This document shows positions 34,651 to 44,700 of a stretch of 64,000 bases of DNA, piece by piece. Position numbers and translations under genes: made by a program. Source of the DNA: Sphingobacterium arenae (GTDB lineage: Bacteria; Bacteroidota; Bacteroidia; Sphingobacteriales; Sphingobacteriaceae); assembly GCF_014692505.1 (NCBI RefSeq), contig NZ_JACNYK010000001.1:372001-436000 (forward strand), read 5' to 3'. The notes under the pieces were generated by a model. It was not told where the DNA came from. It searched no databases and saw only the letters and a list, made by a program, of their open reading frames with translations. How positions within the stretch are numbered: the first letter of the stretch is position 1; each line of letters begins with the position of its first letter.

Positions 34651-36747
34651 TTATATATTGTTCAGTTCGATTCGAAAAGTACTCGCTGGCAACTCGACTC
34701 GATTAATAAGGTTTCCGTCGCTGACAGGTTTCCATCCATAGACGAGTGCCGTTACAGACACATTAGTTGGTCGTTTGATGTATACTTTTTCGTCTCGAAT
34801 AGTAGCATTGGCATGGATGGAGCGTCCGTCCCGTGTTTGAAACGCAAACCCCTTCGGGGCTTGACCATCCGCTGTCGCGATGCCGTCAGCGTAATCAAAA
34901 TGGATGATAATATGATCTTTATCCACTGAAAAATCTTTTAATAAGGGGCCTGATGGAATGTTGTTCAAGCCATATTCGTGGTGTATGGCCCATTGTGCCA
35001 GGCGTTTTCCCACCGTAATTTTCTCTGTTGGGTGGACGTCCTTCGGATCACCGATATCGCTGGTTACGGCCATCCCTGTTTTGGGTATCTTGGTCAGCAA
35101 TTTTCGTTGCTGGTCTCGGAAATACGGCCATGAGGGACGCTCCATACTGGATAATTGCACATAGTAAAAAGAAAATTCGTCTCGCCATTGATGGCGCCAT
35201 TGCTGCACAAAATAGGGGAATAGCTTGCTGTATAGTTCGGCGTTTTCGGCATCGCTTTCTCCTTGGTACCAAATCACGCCACGTAATGCGAAAGGAACCA
35301 ATGGTGCAATACCGGCTTCAAATATATAGGAGGGGGCATACGGATGCTGTTGAAAAGTGGAAGGGGATAGCGATACATTTTTGCTGGCACGCTCCCGGCA
35401 CCACCTCATTAAATAATCGGTTGTTCGCCACGGGTGTAGTGAACCGACAAAACGTGTGTCGGACTCCAGGGATAATCTCGGTAACCAAGCCAGTTGCGGA
35501 GAGCCCCCTACGGATAGGTTGATAATACCGACGGGAATATCTTGAGATAGGGCTATTTCCTGTGCGAATGTGTACGCAACTGCGGAAAAATGCAGTGCAT
35601 TTTCTTTGTTATTTAGTGTCCATTCGCCGTGAAAGAAATCGAGTTCATTTGCTTTTTGTAATGTGGTCGTATCCCAACTGGCGTCGTTCGTCTGGGCGTA
35701 GCTGTCAAATTGTAGTAGCCGGATGGCAGTATGTTGTTGAGCACGTGTAGCCAGACTGTCTCCCCCTAGGGCCTGACGTAGTCTAAATTCCATATTGGAT
35801 TGCCCTGCGGCTAACCATACATCTCCTACGAGAACTTGATCATAAACCAATTCGTTTTCCCCATTTTTAATGCGGAGTGTTTGGGGTTTTCTATTTAAGG
35901 TGGGGGCCGGAAAAGTCAGCTCCCAACGGCCATCTGTTCCAACCACTACGTGTTGGCTCTTGTGGTTCCATTCCACCTCGACAGTCGTTCTGGCATTTGC
36001 TCTTCCCCAAATTTGAAACGGCTTATCACGTTGAACAACCATGTACTTCCCAAAAACAGGTGGAAGCTGCAGTCCGCCAAAATTGCCGGTAATATGCTGT
36101 TGCACAATTTTTGCAATTTGTGCTGCTCCCTGCCTATTCGGATGAAGAGTCGATTTATCTGTAAAGAGATCTGGGCGAGCATGAAGTTCGCTATAAAAAT
36201 CGATAAGCGGTGATTGTGTTGCTTCTGCTACCTGTGTAATCTTTTCCTGGATCAAATGATACCAATCAAAGGTACTCGACGTAAAACGCGGATGACCGGT
36301 AAATATCGGTGACATTTTACAAATAAAAATTTTTAGATCCGGGTTATTCGCCTGCAAGGTATCGATTAGCCAAAGGTAATCGGCTATAAACTGATCCCGG
36401 TAGTGTGGGAAATTTCTCGGATCCGTGTCGTTCAGCCCTAAGTGGATAACAGCAATATCTGCCTGAAATGCAAGCGCGTCCTGCAATTGCTTCGTTGCGG
36501 CGTAGGGGTTATGCCCGCGGCGGAGTAAAGTCGCGCCGCTATGCCCAAAATTTTTTACCGCGTATGCATCACCCAGCAAGCGTTGCAGCACAGCCGGGTA
36601 GGCGGTGGAGTCGGGGTTTTGCAAACCGAGACCTTCGGTAACAGAGTCGCCGATAGCCGCTACCCGAATCGGTGTTTTAGACCATACGTTGCTGGTACAG
36701 AGAAGGAGTACGAAAAGATAAAAAACTTTATGCATATAATTTTTCAT
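34651..36747 (-). CDS. Two-domain sialate O-acetylesterase
   Basis: A 698-residue secreted esterase with a signal peptide (about 1-23). The first domain is an SGNH hydrolase (about 25-215): GDSVTEG with Ser35, GLND, and DKSTLHPN with His202. The second is a sialate-9-O-acetylesterase domain (about 225-690): GQSNME with Ser317 and DVHPT near the end. Two catalytic domains in one chain match the EstA/NanS enzymes of gut Bacteroides, which remove O-acetyl groups that block sialidases and lyase. It lies 52 bases after the transporter gene. Confidence 0.9.
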   Translation of the reverse strand: MKNYMHKVFYLFVLLLCTSNVWSKTPIRVAAIGDSVTEGLGLQNPDSTAYPAVLQRLLGDAYAVKNFGHSGATLLRRGHNPYAATKQLQDALAFQADIAVIHLGLNDTDPRNFPHYRDQFIADYLWLIDTLQANNPDLKIFICKMSPIFTGHPRFTSSTFDWYHLIQEKITQVAEATQSPLIDFYSELHARPDLFTDKSTLHPNRQGAAQIAKIVQQHITGNFGGLQLPPVFGKYMVVQRDKPFQIWGRANARTTVEVEWNHKSQHVVVGTDGRWELTFPAPTLNRKPQTLRIKNGENELVYDQVLVGDVWLAAGQSNMEFRLRQALGGDSLATRAQQHTAIRLLQFDSYAQTNDASWDTTTLQKANELDFFHGEWTLNNKENALHFSAVAYTFAQEIALSQDIPVGIINLSVGGSPQLAWLPRLSLESDTRFVGSLHPWRTTDYLMRWCRERASKNVSLSPSTFQQHPYAPSYIFEAGIAPLVPFALRGVIWYQGESDAENAELYSKLFPYFVQQWRHQWRDEFSFYYVQLSSMERPSWPYFRDQQRKLLTKIPKTGMAVTSDIGDPKDVHPTEKITVGKRLAQWAIHHEYGLNNIPSGPLLKDFSVDKDHIIIHFDYADGIATADGQAPKGFAFQTRDGRSIHANATIRDEKVYIKRPTNVSVTALVYGWKPVSDGNLINRVELPASTFRIELNNI

Positions 36748-36799
36748 CCGAATAAATTATTTTTTAAAGGTGATGAAGTTACCATGTTTCTTTATCCCC

Positions 36800-38038
36800 T
36801 TACGTGGTTTCCTCTATATAATCGACTGTTTTCGGACGTAATGTGAGCACCTGTAAGAGTAAGGCTGCTGCAACGATGGCGGCGAGCATGGCAAAGCCTC
36901 CGCCAAAATGACCCTCATCTTTGAATTTACCCAATACTTGTGTTATGGCTGCACCGGCAAATACGCCCATCATGTTCATGAAACCGTAGGCTGTAGCTCG
37001 AAGCCGTGGTGGTACGAATTGGCATAAGATCGGCATATTATTGGCATCGAAAATACCGAAGCCTAGACCAAAGAGTACGGCCGCACCGACAATAGCAATG
37101 AATGTATCGCCCATACCTAATAAAACGAGGGATGGAATGGTGAGCCCCAAACCGATAGCACTTGTAAAGACCCGACCGCGTACGTTTTTCTGTACCCAAC
37201 GGTCGCTCCAAATACCGCCTACAATCACACCCACAAAAGAGGAAGCAGCAATCGTAATGGTGGATAAGGGACCTGCCTGCGCCATAGGGATCCCTAAGTT
37301 ATCCGCAAAGAGTGTCGGCAGCCAGTTCTTCGTGGCCCAACCCGGCAGGCTAGGCGCTGCAAAATAAAACAAGATGACCCAAAACGCGGTCATAGAGAAC
37401 AAAGTGGAAAGACTTTTGAGAAAAGAAAGCTTGATCGGAGCCGTCGTGCTGCTGACCGTTTCGGACTTTTTCTCGTGAAGAAGCAGACTCAGAATCACGG
37501 CGTAAATAATCCCCACGATACCAAACCAGTGAAAAGCACTATGCCAGCCATAACTCGCCGCGACAGTGGCACCGAACCCTCCAAGCGCTTGCCCCATGTA
37601 GAGCCCGGTCATGTGGATACCAATAGCCAGCGAACGTGTGCGTCCGGTATGATAATCGGCTATAAGGGCCAATCCTGCCGGAATATATAAGGCTTCGCTG
37701 ACACCCATGATGGCACGTAATACAAGCAACTGGTTGTAGTTATTGGCCATGCCCATGCCGTAGGTGACAGCCGACCACACAAAAAGGCTAATTACGATTA
37801 GCCATTTACGGTTTACCCGGTCGGCGATTACACCCGCTACTGGACTCATAAAACCGTAGATATACAGAAAGATGGCCATTAACACCCCAAAGGCTTCTGC
37901 TTTCTGCAGCTCGATAATATCGATTTGCATCGATTCGCGCATGGTCGAAAGCATTTGGCGATCGAGATAATTAAGTAAGGCCACGACCCATAAGAGACCG
38001 ACAACTATCCACGGATAGAATTTACTATTTTTCATCAT
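36800..38038 (-). CDS. nanT: MFS sialic-acid transporter
   Basis: A 412-residue major-facilitator permease of the inner membrane with 12 predicted helices. MMKNSKFYPWIVVGLLWVV with ALLNYLDRQMLS, then GVIADRVNRKWLI and the mid-loop RTRSLAIGIHMTGLYMG fit the anion:cation symporter subfamily. Position between the mutarotase and the esterase supports N-acetylneuraminate as substrate. Its first 14 bases overlap the end of nanM, a sign of translational coupling. The symbol is by context and type, not by direct match. Confidence 0.88.
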   Translation of the reverse strand: MMKNSKFYPWIVVGLLWVVALLNYLDRQMLSTMRESMQIDIIELQKAEAFGVLMAIFLYIYGFMSPVAGVIADRVNRKWLIVISLFVWSAVTYGMGMANNYNQLLVLRAIMGVSEALYIPAGLALIADYHTGRTRSLAIGIHMTGLYMGQALGGFGATVAASYGWHSAFHWFGIVGIIYAVILSLLLHEKKSETVSSTTAPIKLSFLKSLSTLFSMTAFWVILFYFAAPSLPGWATKNWLPTLFADNLGIPMAQAGPLSTITIAASSFVGVIVGGIWSDRWVQKNVRGRVFTSAIGLGLTIPSLVLLGMGDTFIAIVGAAVLFGLGFGIFDANNMPILCQFVPPRLRATAYGFMNMMGVFAGAAITQVLGKFKDEGHFGGGFAMLAAIVAAALLLQVLTLRPKTVDYIEETT

Positions 38039-39173
38039 GCTCCTTGTTTTTCATGTGACCTACTAGGATTTGATCTGTTCTTACCCCGGCACGAATCTCT
38101 CCACTGGGAATGATAACGCTGTTCTGATGCCGCAATGCGGTTGTCGTCACGGGGCTTTCGCCGATGATATCATCCTGTTTTTTCCACTTTTTTTGGACTA
38201 CATTAAAAGACCATGTATGCGAAGAAAACCCAGGATGTTGGCGTTGCAATACGGCCTTTTCTTCGATTAATGTGTTTCTCCATGACGCATCTGTCGTTTG
38301 GTTAATCTGGGCAATTAAAGCTTCTACCCGATGAAAGGTTTCGGCATGATCACCGCCGAATAAAAGTATATGGCCGTCATCGTCCCAAATGCCGGTTCCC
38401 GCTGCCGTGGGTTGGGGAAGATCTGTTATTTTGTTGATTGATCCCGATGGTAAGTCGACCTCAAAAAGCTGGTTATAAATCGTGCTCAGGCTATCGGTGT
38501 TGCGCATTCTACCGCCTGCGATATACAGTTTGTTTTTCTTGTCCGAAACGACTACTGCGTTTGATACAGGGTGTGCTAAGGTAAATGCTTCTTCCCATAC
38601 CATGTTTTCAGCGGATAAGTCCAGACGATATATCTTGTCTGAGACCAGCTGCTGATTCTCGCCACCTACAAAATAGAGCTTGTTCGAAGCAAACACCAAG
38701 CTACCGTTGGTCAAAGCCAGCGGTAGGTCGGGAAGTGATTCTTCTTGAAGCGTATTCCCTTTCAGGGAAAACTTTTTCACCGATTTAACGGCGCCGCTTT
38801 CGTTTTCGCCTCCAGCAACATAAAGGATTTGTCCTACCGAGCAATTGCCGGGATAGGCGATTGCCTCTTTTAGTTCTGATTGCGTTAGAAAAGTTAACAC
38901 ACCATTCTCCAGCTGATAGATATAGGTTTCTGTCGCGTATTGTTTAGCACCCCCATCCCAAGGCATTTTCCCTGGGAAGTTTGCCCCGCCAGCTATCAAC
39001 AACTTATCGCCCATCATGCCTGCTACAGGGCCCGCTAGTCCTAAATGGGAAGAACCGTCGGCGTTGGCAGGTAGCTTTGTTTGATTATTCCAAACGATCG
39101 TCTTCGATTTCTCTGCTGATGAACAGGAACTTAAAACAACGGTCAGGAGGAGAATGGAGGTTGTTAGTTTCAT
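38025..39173 (-). CDS. nanM: N-acetylneuraminate epimerase/mutarotase NanM (kelch propeller)
   Basis: A 382-residue predicted lipoprotein (lipobox LSSC, Cys17) with a kelch-type beta-propeller. Blades show LLIAGGANFPG, LYVAGGENESG, LYFVGGENQQ, LYIAGGRMRN and ILLFGGDHAET. It matches the cyclically permuted mutarotase family found in Bacteroidota sialic-acid loci, which turns released alpha-Neu5Ac to the beta form for uptake. Start overlaps the nanA stop by four bases. Confidence 0.93.
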   Translation of the reverse strand: MKLTTSILLLTVVLSSCSSAEKSKTIVWNNQTKLPANADGSSHLGLAGPVAGMMGDKLLIAGGANFPGKMPWDGGAKQYATETYIYQLENGVLTFLTQSELKEAIAYPGNCSVGQILYVAGGENESGAVKSVKKFSLKGNTLQEESLPDLPLALTNGSLVFASNKLYFVGGENQQLVSDKIYRLDLSAENMVWEEAFTLAHPVSNAVVVSDKKNKLYIAGGRMRNTDSLSTIYNQLFEVDLPSGSINKITDLPQPTAAGTGIWDDDGHILLFGGDHAETFHRVEALIAQINQTTDASWRNTLIEEKAVLQRQHPGFSSHTWSFNVVQKKWKKQDDIIGESPVTTTALRHQNSVIIPSGEIRAGVRTDQILVGHMKNKEHDEK

Positions 39174-40090
39174 GCTTGTTTTGATTTAAACGATTCAAAG
39201 CCCACCGCAGCAACATCAGCTTTAAATGCTTCAAATTGCTCTCCGCTCATATTTTTGCCCGGCAAGCGGAAGGTTCCACAATCCAAATCTATCAATTTCA
39301 TGTAAGCTTTGCCGGTCGCAATGCCGCCATATTTCCCTAACAAGGTAATCATATCGATGGATTTTTGTTGCAGGGTGTTTGCCTCTTCGAATTCGCCACG
39401 TTCAAACGCTGCAATTAAATCATGATATAGAGGCGCTGCATAGTTATATGTACTGCCTACAGCACCTTTCGAGCCGAGTACCAGTGCGGATAGCATATTT
39501 TCATCCCGGCCCCATAACATATCGTATTTACGGTTGTTAAAATTCATACAGGACAAGAAATCCATGAAGTCTTCATGTGTATATTTAATTCCCGCGAATG
39601 TAGGTGCTAATGTATCGACCTCTCGGAGTAGGTCGATCATTGCATAGTTTCCGCCCGTCAGCACGGGGATATGGTAATAATAAAATGCGGTGTTCGGCGC
39701 TGCGGAAGCCACTTCTGCGCAGCATTGCGCGAGTTGCTGAACGTTAGCCGGCTTAAAATAGAAAGGAGAAGTGAACGAAATCGCATCCACCGCTGCGTTT
39801 TCTGCTAACGTCGCCAACTGTTTGCATTCCTTGATATTTGTCCCACCTAAAAACATCATGAGACTAAAGTCTGCATCGTCTTTTGTTAATGTGGCCCACT
39901 TTTCCATCACCGCCACCTTCTCCTCAAAGGTTAATGATACGCCTTCTCCTGTAGATCCGCAGATAAATGCCCCCGTTACGTTATTGGCCTTAAGTAACGC
40001 ATAGTACGATGGGATCAGATCAAGATTTAGCTCCCCGTTACTATGAAAAGGTGTAAAGGGAGCGGCTATTAAGCCTTCAATGTGTTTCAT
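39170..40090 (-). CDS. nanA: N-acetylneuraminate lyase
   Basis: A 306-residue cytosolic class I aldolase that splits N-acetylneuraminate into pyruvate and ManNAc. GSTGEG at 45-50, Tyr139 in YYHIP and the Schiff-base Lys169 in AGIKYTHED are all in place. The HIP after the tyrosine and the T-H-E-D after the lysine match NAL rather than DHDPS. A 13-base stem-loop lies between susD and this gene on the same mRNA. Confidence 0.95.
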   Translation of the reverse strand: MKHIEGLIAAPFTPFHSNGELNLDLIPSYYALLKANNVTGAFICGSTGEGVSLTFEEKVAVMEKWATLTKDDADFSLMMFLGGTNIKECKQLATLAENAAVDAISFTSPFYFKPANVQQLAQCCAEVASAAPNTAFYYYHIPVLTGGNYAMIDLLREVDTLAPTFAGIKYTHEDFMDFLSCMNFNNRKYDMLWGRDENMLSALVLGSKGAVGSTYNYAAPLYHDLIAAFERGEFEEANTLQQKSIDMITLLGKYGGIATGKAYMKLIDLDCGTFRLPGKNMSGEQFEAFKADVAAVGFESFKSKQA

Positions 40091-40122
40091 ATAATAATAT
40101 TATTTAGTATGTCGTTTTTTTA

Positions 40123-40165
40123 GCATGCTGTAGTGCAGCGAAAAATCGACCTCACTACAGCATGC
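40123..40165 (-). promoter_or_regulatory. Stem-loop between susD and nanA
   Basis: Perfect 13-base arms GCATGCTGTAGTG (40123-40135) and CACTACAGCATGC (40153-40165) with a 17-base loop. On the transcribed (-) strand the hairpin is followed by an A-tract, not a T-run, so it is not a typical terminator. It may protect the 3' end of a processed susCD message or tune nanA and later genes relative to susCD. Confidence 0.75.
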
Positions 40166-40178
40166 ATTATGATTCAGA

Positions 40179-41732
40179 TTATGGTTTCGTGGTTTCATAT
40201 CCCGGTGTTTGATCAACCAATGGGTCATTCGTCCACACATCCCGGCCGATTGGCCAAAGCACTTTGTATCCTTCCGTACTTTGATTTAAGACGCCATACG
40301 GATGATTGGAAGAGCGGAAAACCAGTGGTGTAGTACCGTATTTCATTCGACGGATATCGTACCAACGTTTTCCTTCCCAAACGAATTCTTTCATACGTTC
40401 TTCGAAAATCGCAATTTCGTTTGCGTCCCGACTGCCATTCACAAAGGGTGTCGGATCGTTTCCGTTAAACGCTCGGTCGCGGACAGGTTGTATGAACGCT
40501 TGTGGACTGGTACCTTCGGCATTGGCAATTTCTGCCAACATCAATAAGCGATCTGCTTCCCGGTAAACAGGCCAATCGTCGGTATAATTACGAATGTTGT
40601 TGTTGATAGTACCCAAAAATTTGGTCAAAACAATATTGCGAACCGTAACGCGTTGTGGAACAACCGTGCGATCCAATGCATAGAAGTCATAAAACGTAGC
40701 ATCACGACGTTGGTCCCCGGTTTGGTATGATTGGAACAAATCATATTTATAACCATAACGCTGTATGGTTTGAGAAGTCGTTTGTTCTAAAGTTAGCGGG
40801 TCTATGAGCGCAGGAGCGTCGACATCGACCGTGTCTTTGTAGTAGCGACCACTGAAAGAAGGTATGTCATATAGGAAAAATGATGATGATGACAACTCTG
40901 CTTCGTTGAACATGAAGGGTAAGGTAAAAATAATCTCTTCGTTACGCTTGGTCTTAATAACGTTTGCAAAATTTGATACGAGACTATAGCCGGTAACAGC
41001 ATTTAATGCTGCCTTTGCTTCCGTGAGATCAGCCGTAGTGCCATATACCTTTGCTGACCATAAATAAACTTCACCTTTTAACATGCGTGTGGCATTCAGA
41101 CTCCAATAGGCTTTGTTAGCTCCTTGTTCAGACCCGAAATGTTCTAGCGATTTCGCGATATCGTTCTTCACTGCCGTCAATACCTCCGCTTCGGGTGAAC
41201 GTGCTAGACGCAATGAAACCTGGTCAGGCCGACTATTCAACACATCCGCTGATAGGCGTATTGGTACACCGCCATAGGTGCGTAACAAATGGAAGTAATA
41301 GAATGCTCGTAAGCCATGTGCCTGACCTAAAAGGGTGTTTTTTTTAGTTTCCGACAGAAAGGAAAGATTACTTATTCGCTCGATGAAGAGATTGATCTGG
41401 AGAATGGAATTCATAAAACCAGCCCAAGCAGTCAAGCCCGGAGATACCTCGGTCATATTATGCTCAATCAAGGACAATTCATTCAATGAAACGGGAAACT
41501 TTGCAACATTTATTAAGCCGCCACCACGCATTTCTCCCAAACGGAAAAGCTGAAACTGCTGTCCACGTAATTGACTATGGATACCTGTCATGAAGTTATC
41601 TACTTGTGCTTCATTTTGCCAGTAGTTTCCATCTGCGAAGTAATCTTCGGGTGCCAGATCTAGATGGGTATTACAGGCGGTCATCCCCAATAATGCAAAG
41701 ATGACGGCCATTATTTTTATATGTTTTTTCAT
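40179..41732 (-). CDS. SusD-family sialoglycan-binding lipoprotein
   Basis: A 517-residue surface lipoprotein with lipobox MTAC (Cys20). LDLAPEDYFADGNYWQNEAQVDNFMTGI and later ADRLLMLAEIANAEG, ERMKEFVWEGKRWYDIRR are SusD-family landmarks. It pairs with the SusC encoded 19 bases upstream and presumably binds sialic acid or sialylated glycans. Confidence 0.94.
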   Translation of the reverse strand: MKKHIKIMAVIFALLGMTACNTHLDLAPEDYFADGNYWQNEAQVDNFMTGIHSQLRGQQFQLFRLGEMRGGGLINVAKFPVSLNELSLIEHNMTEVSPGLTAWAGFMNSILQINLFIERISNLSFLSETKKNTLLGQAHGLRAFYYFHLLRTYGGVPIRLSADVLNSRPDQVSLRLARSPEAEVLTAVKNDIAKSLEHFGSEQGANKAYWSLNATRMLKGEVYLWSAKVYGTTADLTEAKAALNAVTGYSLVSNFANVIKTKRNEEIIFTLPFMFNEAELSSSSFFLYDIPSFSGRYYKDTVDVDAPALIDPLTLEQTTSQTIQRYGYKYDLFQSYQTGDQRRDATFYDFYALDRTVVPQRVTVRNIVLTKFLGTINNNIRNYTDDWPVYREADRLLMLAEIANAEGTSPQAFIQPVRDRAFNGNDPTPFVNGSRDANEIAIFEERMKEFVWEGKRWYDIRRMKYGTTPLVFRSSNHPYGVLNQSTEGYKVLWPIGRDVWTNDPLVDQTPGYETTKP

Positions 41733-41751
41733 TGCTTTATATCAATTAAAT

Positions 41752-44700
41752 TTAGAATGTAATCTTTCCGCCGAAAATCAGCATGGTTGGAATAGTATAA
41801 GCGCTGTTTTGGAAGCCCGTACGTTCAGGGAGCGAATTCAACTTATTCGAAATATACCCTAAATTTTGCCCCGTGGCGGTTAGTGTCAGTCCGGCAATTT
41901 TCGCCCGACTAATCCATTCTTTCGGTACAGAATAACTCAATGATACTTCTCTGAATGCCAAATAATTCGAATTTACATAGAACAGGTTGCTCGGGCGATC
42001 GAAGTTTTTCATGTTTAACTGATCTGCCCATACGTATCTTGGATATTTCGCATTTGGATTCTCTGGTGTCCAGGTATCTTTGACGATATCTCCGGCATTG
42101 AACTCTCCTTGCATATAACCCAGAGACCATGCGTTCTGGCGATCCATTTGGATATGACCTAGTGCGAAATCAAGCCTGGTAAATAAAGAGAAACCTTTGT
42201 AACCGAATGTGGTGTTAAACCCACCCGTCCACCTCGGTAGCGTGTTTCCCAGTTTGACACGGTCATCTTGATTGATGACACCGTCTCCGTTGATGTCGTC
42301 CCACATCGCATCGCCCAGTTGAGTGGGTAAGTAGCCAGACAACCCCTGCTCATCGATGACGCGCTGGCTAGCGACACGTCGGCCAGCCGAACCTCCAATA
42401 CTATAAGTCTCTCCGGCGGCGTCATCCCGAACGTTGTAATTTGCTAAGTCTTCTTCGTTTCTAATGATTCCCGTCATCCGGAAACCGTAGATTTCACCCC
42501 ATTCCATACCTTCCTGAAGCCCTTCTACCCATATTAATGATCCGCTCGCAGGGTCATATACTTGCGTTCCTCCCTGTCTGTTCCGCTCGTTGCCATTAAA
42601 AGGCAACGTCAAGATTTTGTTACGTACATAAGCAGCATTCGCATTTACGGACCAAGTGAAATCGTCGTTTTGTAATATACGATAGCCTGCTTCGAATTCG
42701 ACGCCACGGTTACGCATGGTACCATTGTTTGTACGGATGGAGGCGATGCCTGCCGAAGTTGGAAGTGCAATATAGGCCAATTTATCAGAGGTAATTCTGT
42801 TGTAATAGGCTACAGAAAGATTGAGTCTGTTGTTTAATAAACCGATATCAGCACCTACTTCCGTCGTATTGGTTTTTTCCCAAGTCAACTCAGGTAAAGT
42901 AGGATCTGAAAAAAGGAAGCCTCTAGTTTGGTCATATGGCTCGGTAACGCCGTAACCACCCTGTACTTGATAGATACCTATTGGGTCATTTGTTCCAATA
43001 CCGATATTACCATTTTTACCCCAGCTGGCGCGAAGTTTCAAGAAGTTTAGCCAAGGAGCACTGTCTCTCAAGAAATCCTCTTGTGTTGCTACCCATCCGA
43101 TAGAAGCTGCAGGGAAAAAGCCCCATCTGTTATCCCTGTGCAATCGGGATATACCATCTTGACGGAAGGTAAACGAAGCAAGATATTTGTCATCGAAATC
43201 ATAGTTTGCACGTGCGAACTGTGAAATAATGCGATCATTACTGTGTGAAGAGGAAGCTCCTCGCGTCGGGTCTTTCGATGTATTGGTAGTAAGGCCTAAT
43301 GCCATAAAATCGTCCGTTGGAGCTAAGGCTCCCGAAGCTCCTAAAGAGCGGTAATATGCATCGTAGAACTCGGCCCCTGCTAAGGCATTTATATTGTGCT
43401 GGCCAAAGGACTTATCATAGTTCAGAACCGCGTTATATGTTTGGTTTATACGACGCCAGAAACTGGCAGAACTGCTACGTTGCCTGTTCCATCCGGCATC
43501 TGGATTGGTTGTGCTCAAGAAGCCCGTTCTGAAATCCTTGTTGAAAGATTCGTGGTATTCCTCTTCATAATATAAAATCCCTTTTAGACGTAGTGTCAAT
43601 TCGGGTAAGAAACTAACAACCAGCCCTTGGTTTAACGTAAATTTATCATTTTGTGAACGGCGTATATATTTGTCGATGTTGACCAAAGGGTTTCCATCGC
43701 TGGCGTCTCTACCTAAGATCCAGTCGCCGGTTATTGGACTTCTACTGCGCAAGGTAGGAGGAGCAGATAGCATCCGACCCCAGTAATTCGCTTCACCATT
43801 GGTCAACGATTGATCTCGCCAGTTGGCGCGGGTCCAGTTCACGCGTGACTCCGAGGTAATCCAGTCTTTTATCTTGTAATCGGCATTTACCGCGAAATTA
43901 TAACGTTTATAGAACGTATTCAATGATAAACCTTGCTCATCATAGAGGCCAAGCGTGCTATGATAGGAAGCCTTGTCATTTCCTCCAGAAAAGGAGAGAT
44001 TATAATCTTGTGAGGGAGCTGGCGTCCGAAACGCTAGGTTGCCATAGTTAAAATCCTCGTAGATCAGGTCATAATATTCGCCATTGGGATCATAATGACC
44101 AGCTGTATTGGTGGGAACGGCGTCTCTCATGGTTTTCCAACCTTGATCCAATAAGAAGCGGTTTTGATCGGTTAGACGCATCAGGCTCCATCGGCCTTCG
44201 TTAACGTAGTTGCCATCCAGTGGCGTTGTGCCATCAGCAGCAAAGTACGCATTGCCTGTTCCGCGAGGCCCAGGATTCCCTAAGGTGTTGTTTGCTAAAG
44301 TTCCAATCTTAATTGCTTCCACCGCGCCTAAACGACTCCATTTGATATAATCTTCTGAACTTAGGTAATCGTATGGCACGTTCAGGTAATTAATACCACG
44401 GTTTACCTTCAAATCAAGAGATGATCTACCGTTTTTTCCGCTCTTGGTGGTAATGATAATTACGCCATTACTGGCCCGGGCGCCATATATTGCCGTAGCG
44501 GCGGCGTCTTTCTGCACGTCGATCCGTTCAATTTCTTCGGGGTTGATATCGGAAAGACTGCCACGAACTTGGCCGTCTACTAAGATTAACGGACTACCTG
44601 AACCATCGAAATGCGTTCCTCCACGAAGTACAATACTAGGCATTGCACCCGGTCGACCAGAACCTGTTGCTACACGGACACCCGGAATTGTTCCCGCCAA

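Noticed and set aside
35028..35522. 164-codon + frame opposite the sialate esterase gene
   Set aside because: Shadow of a confidently assigned gene on the other strand.
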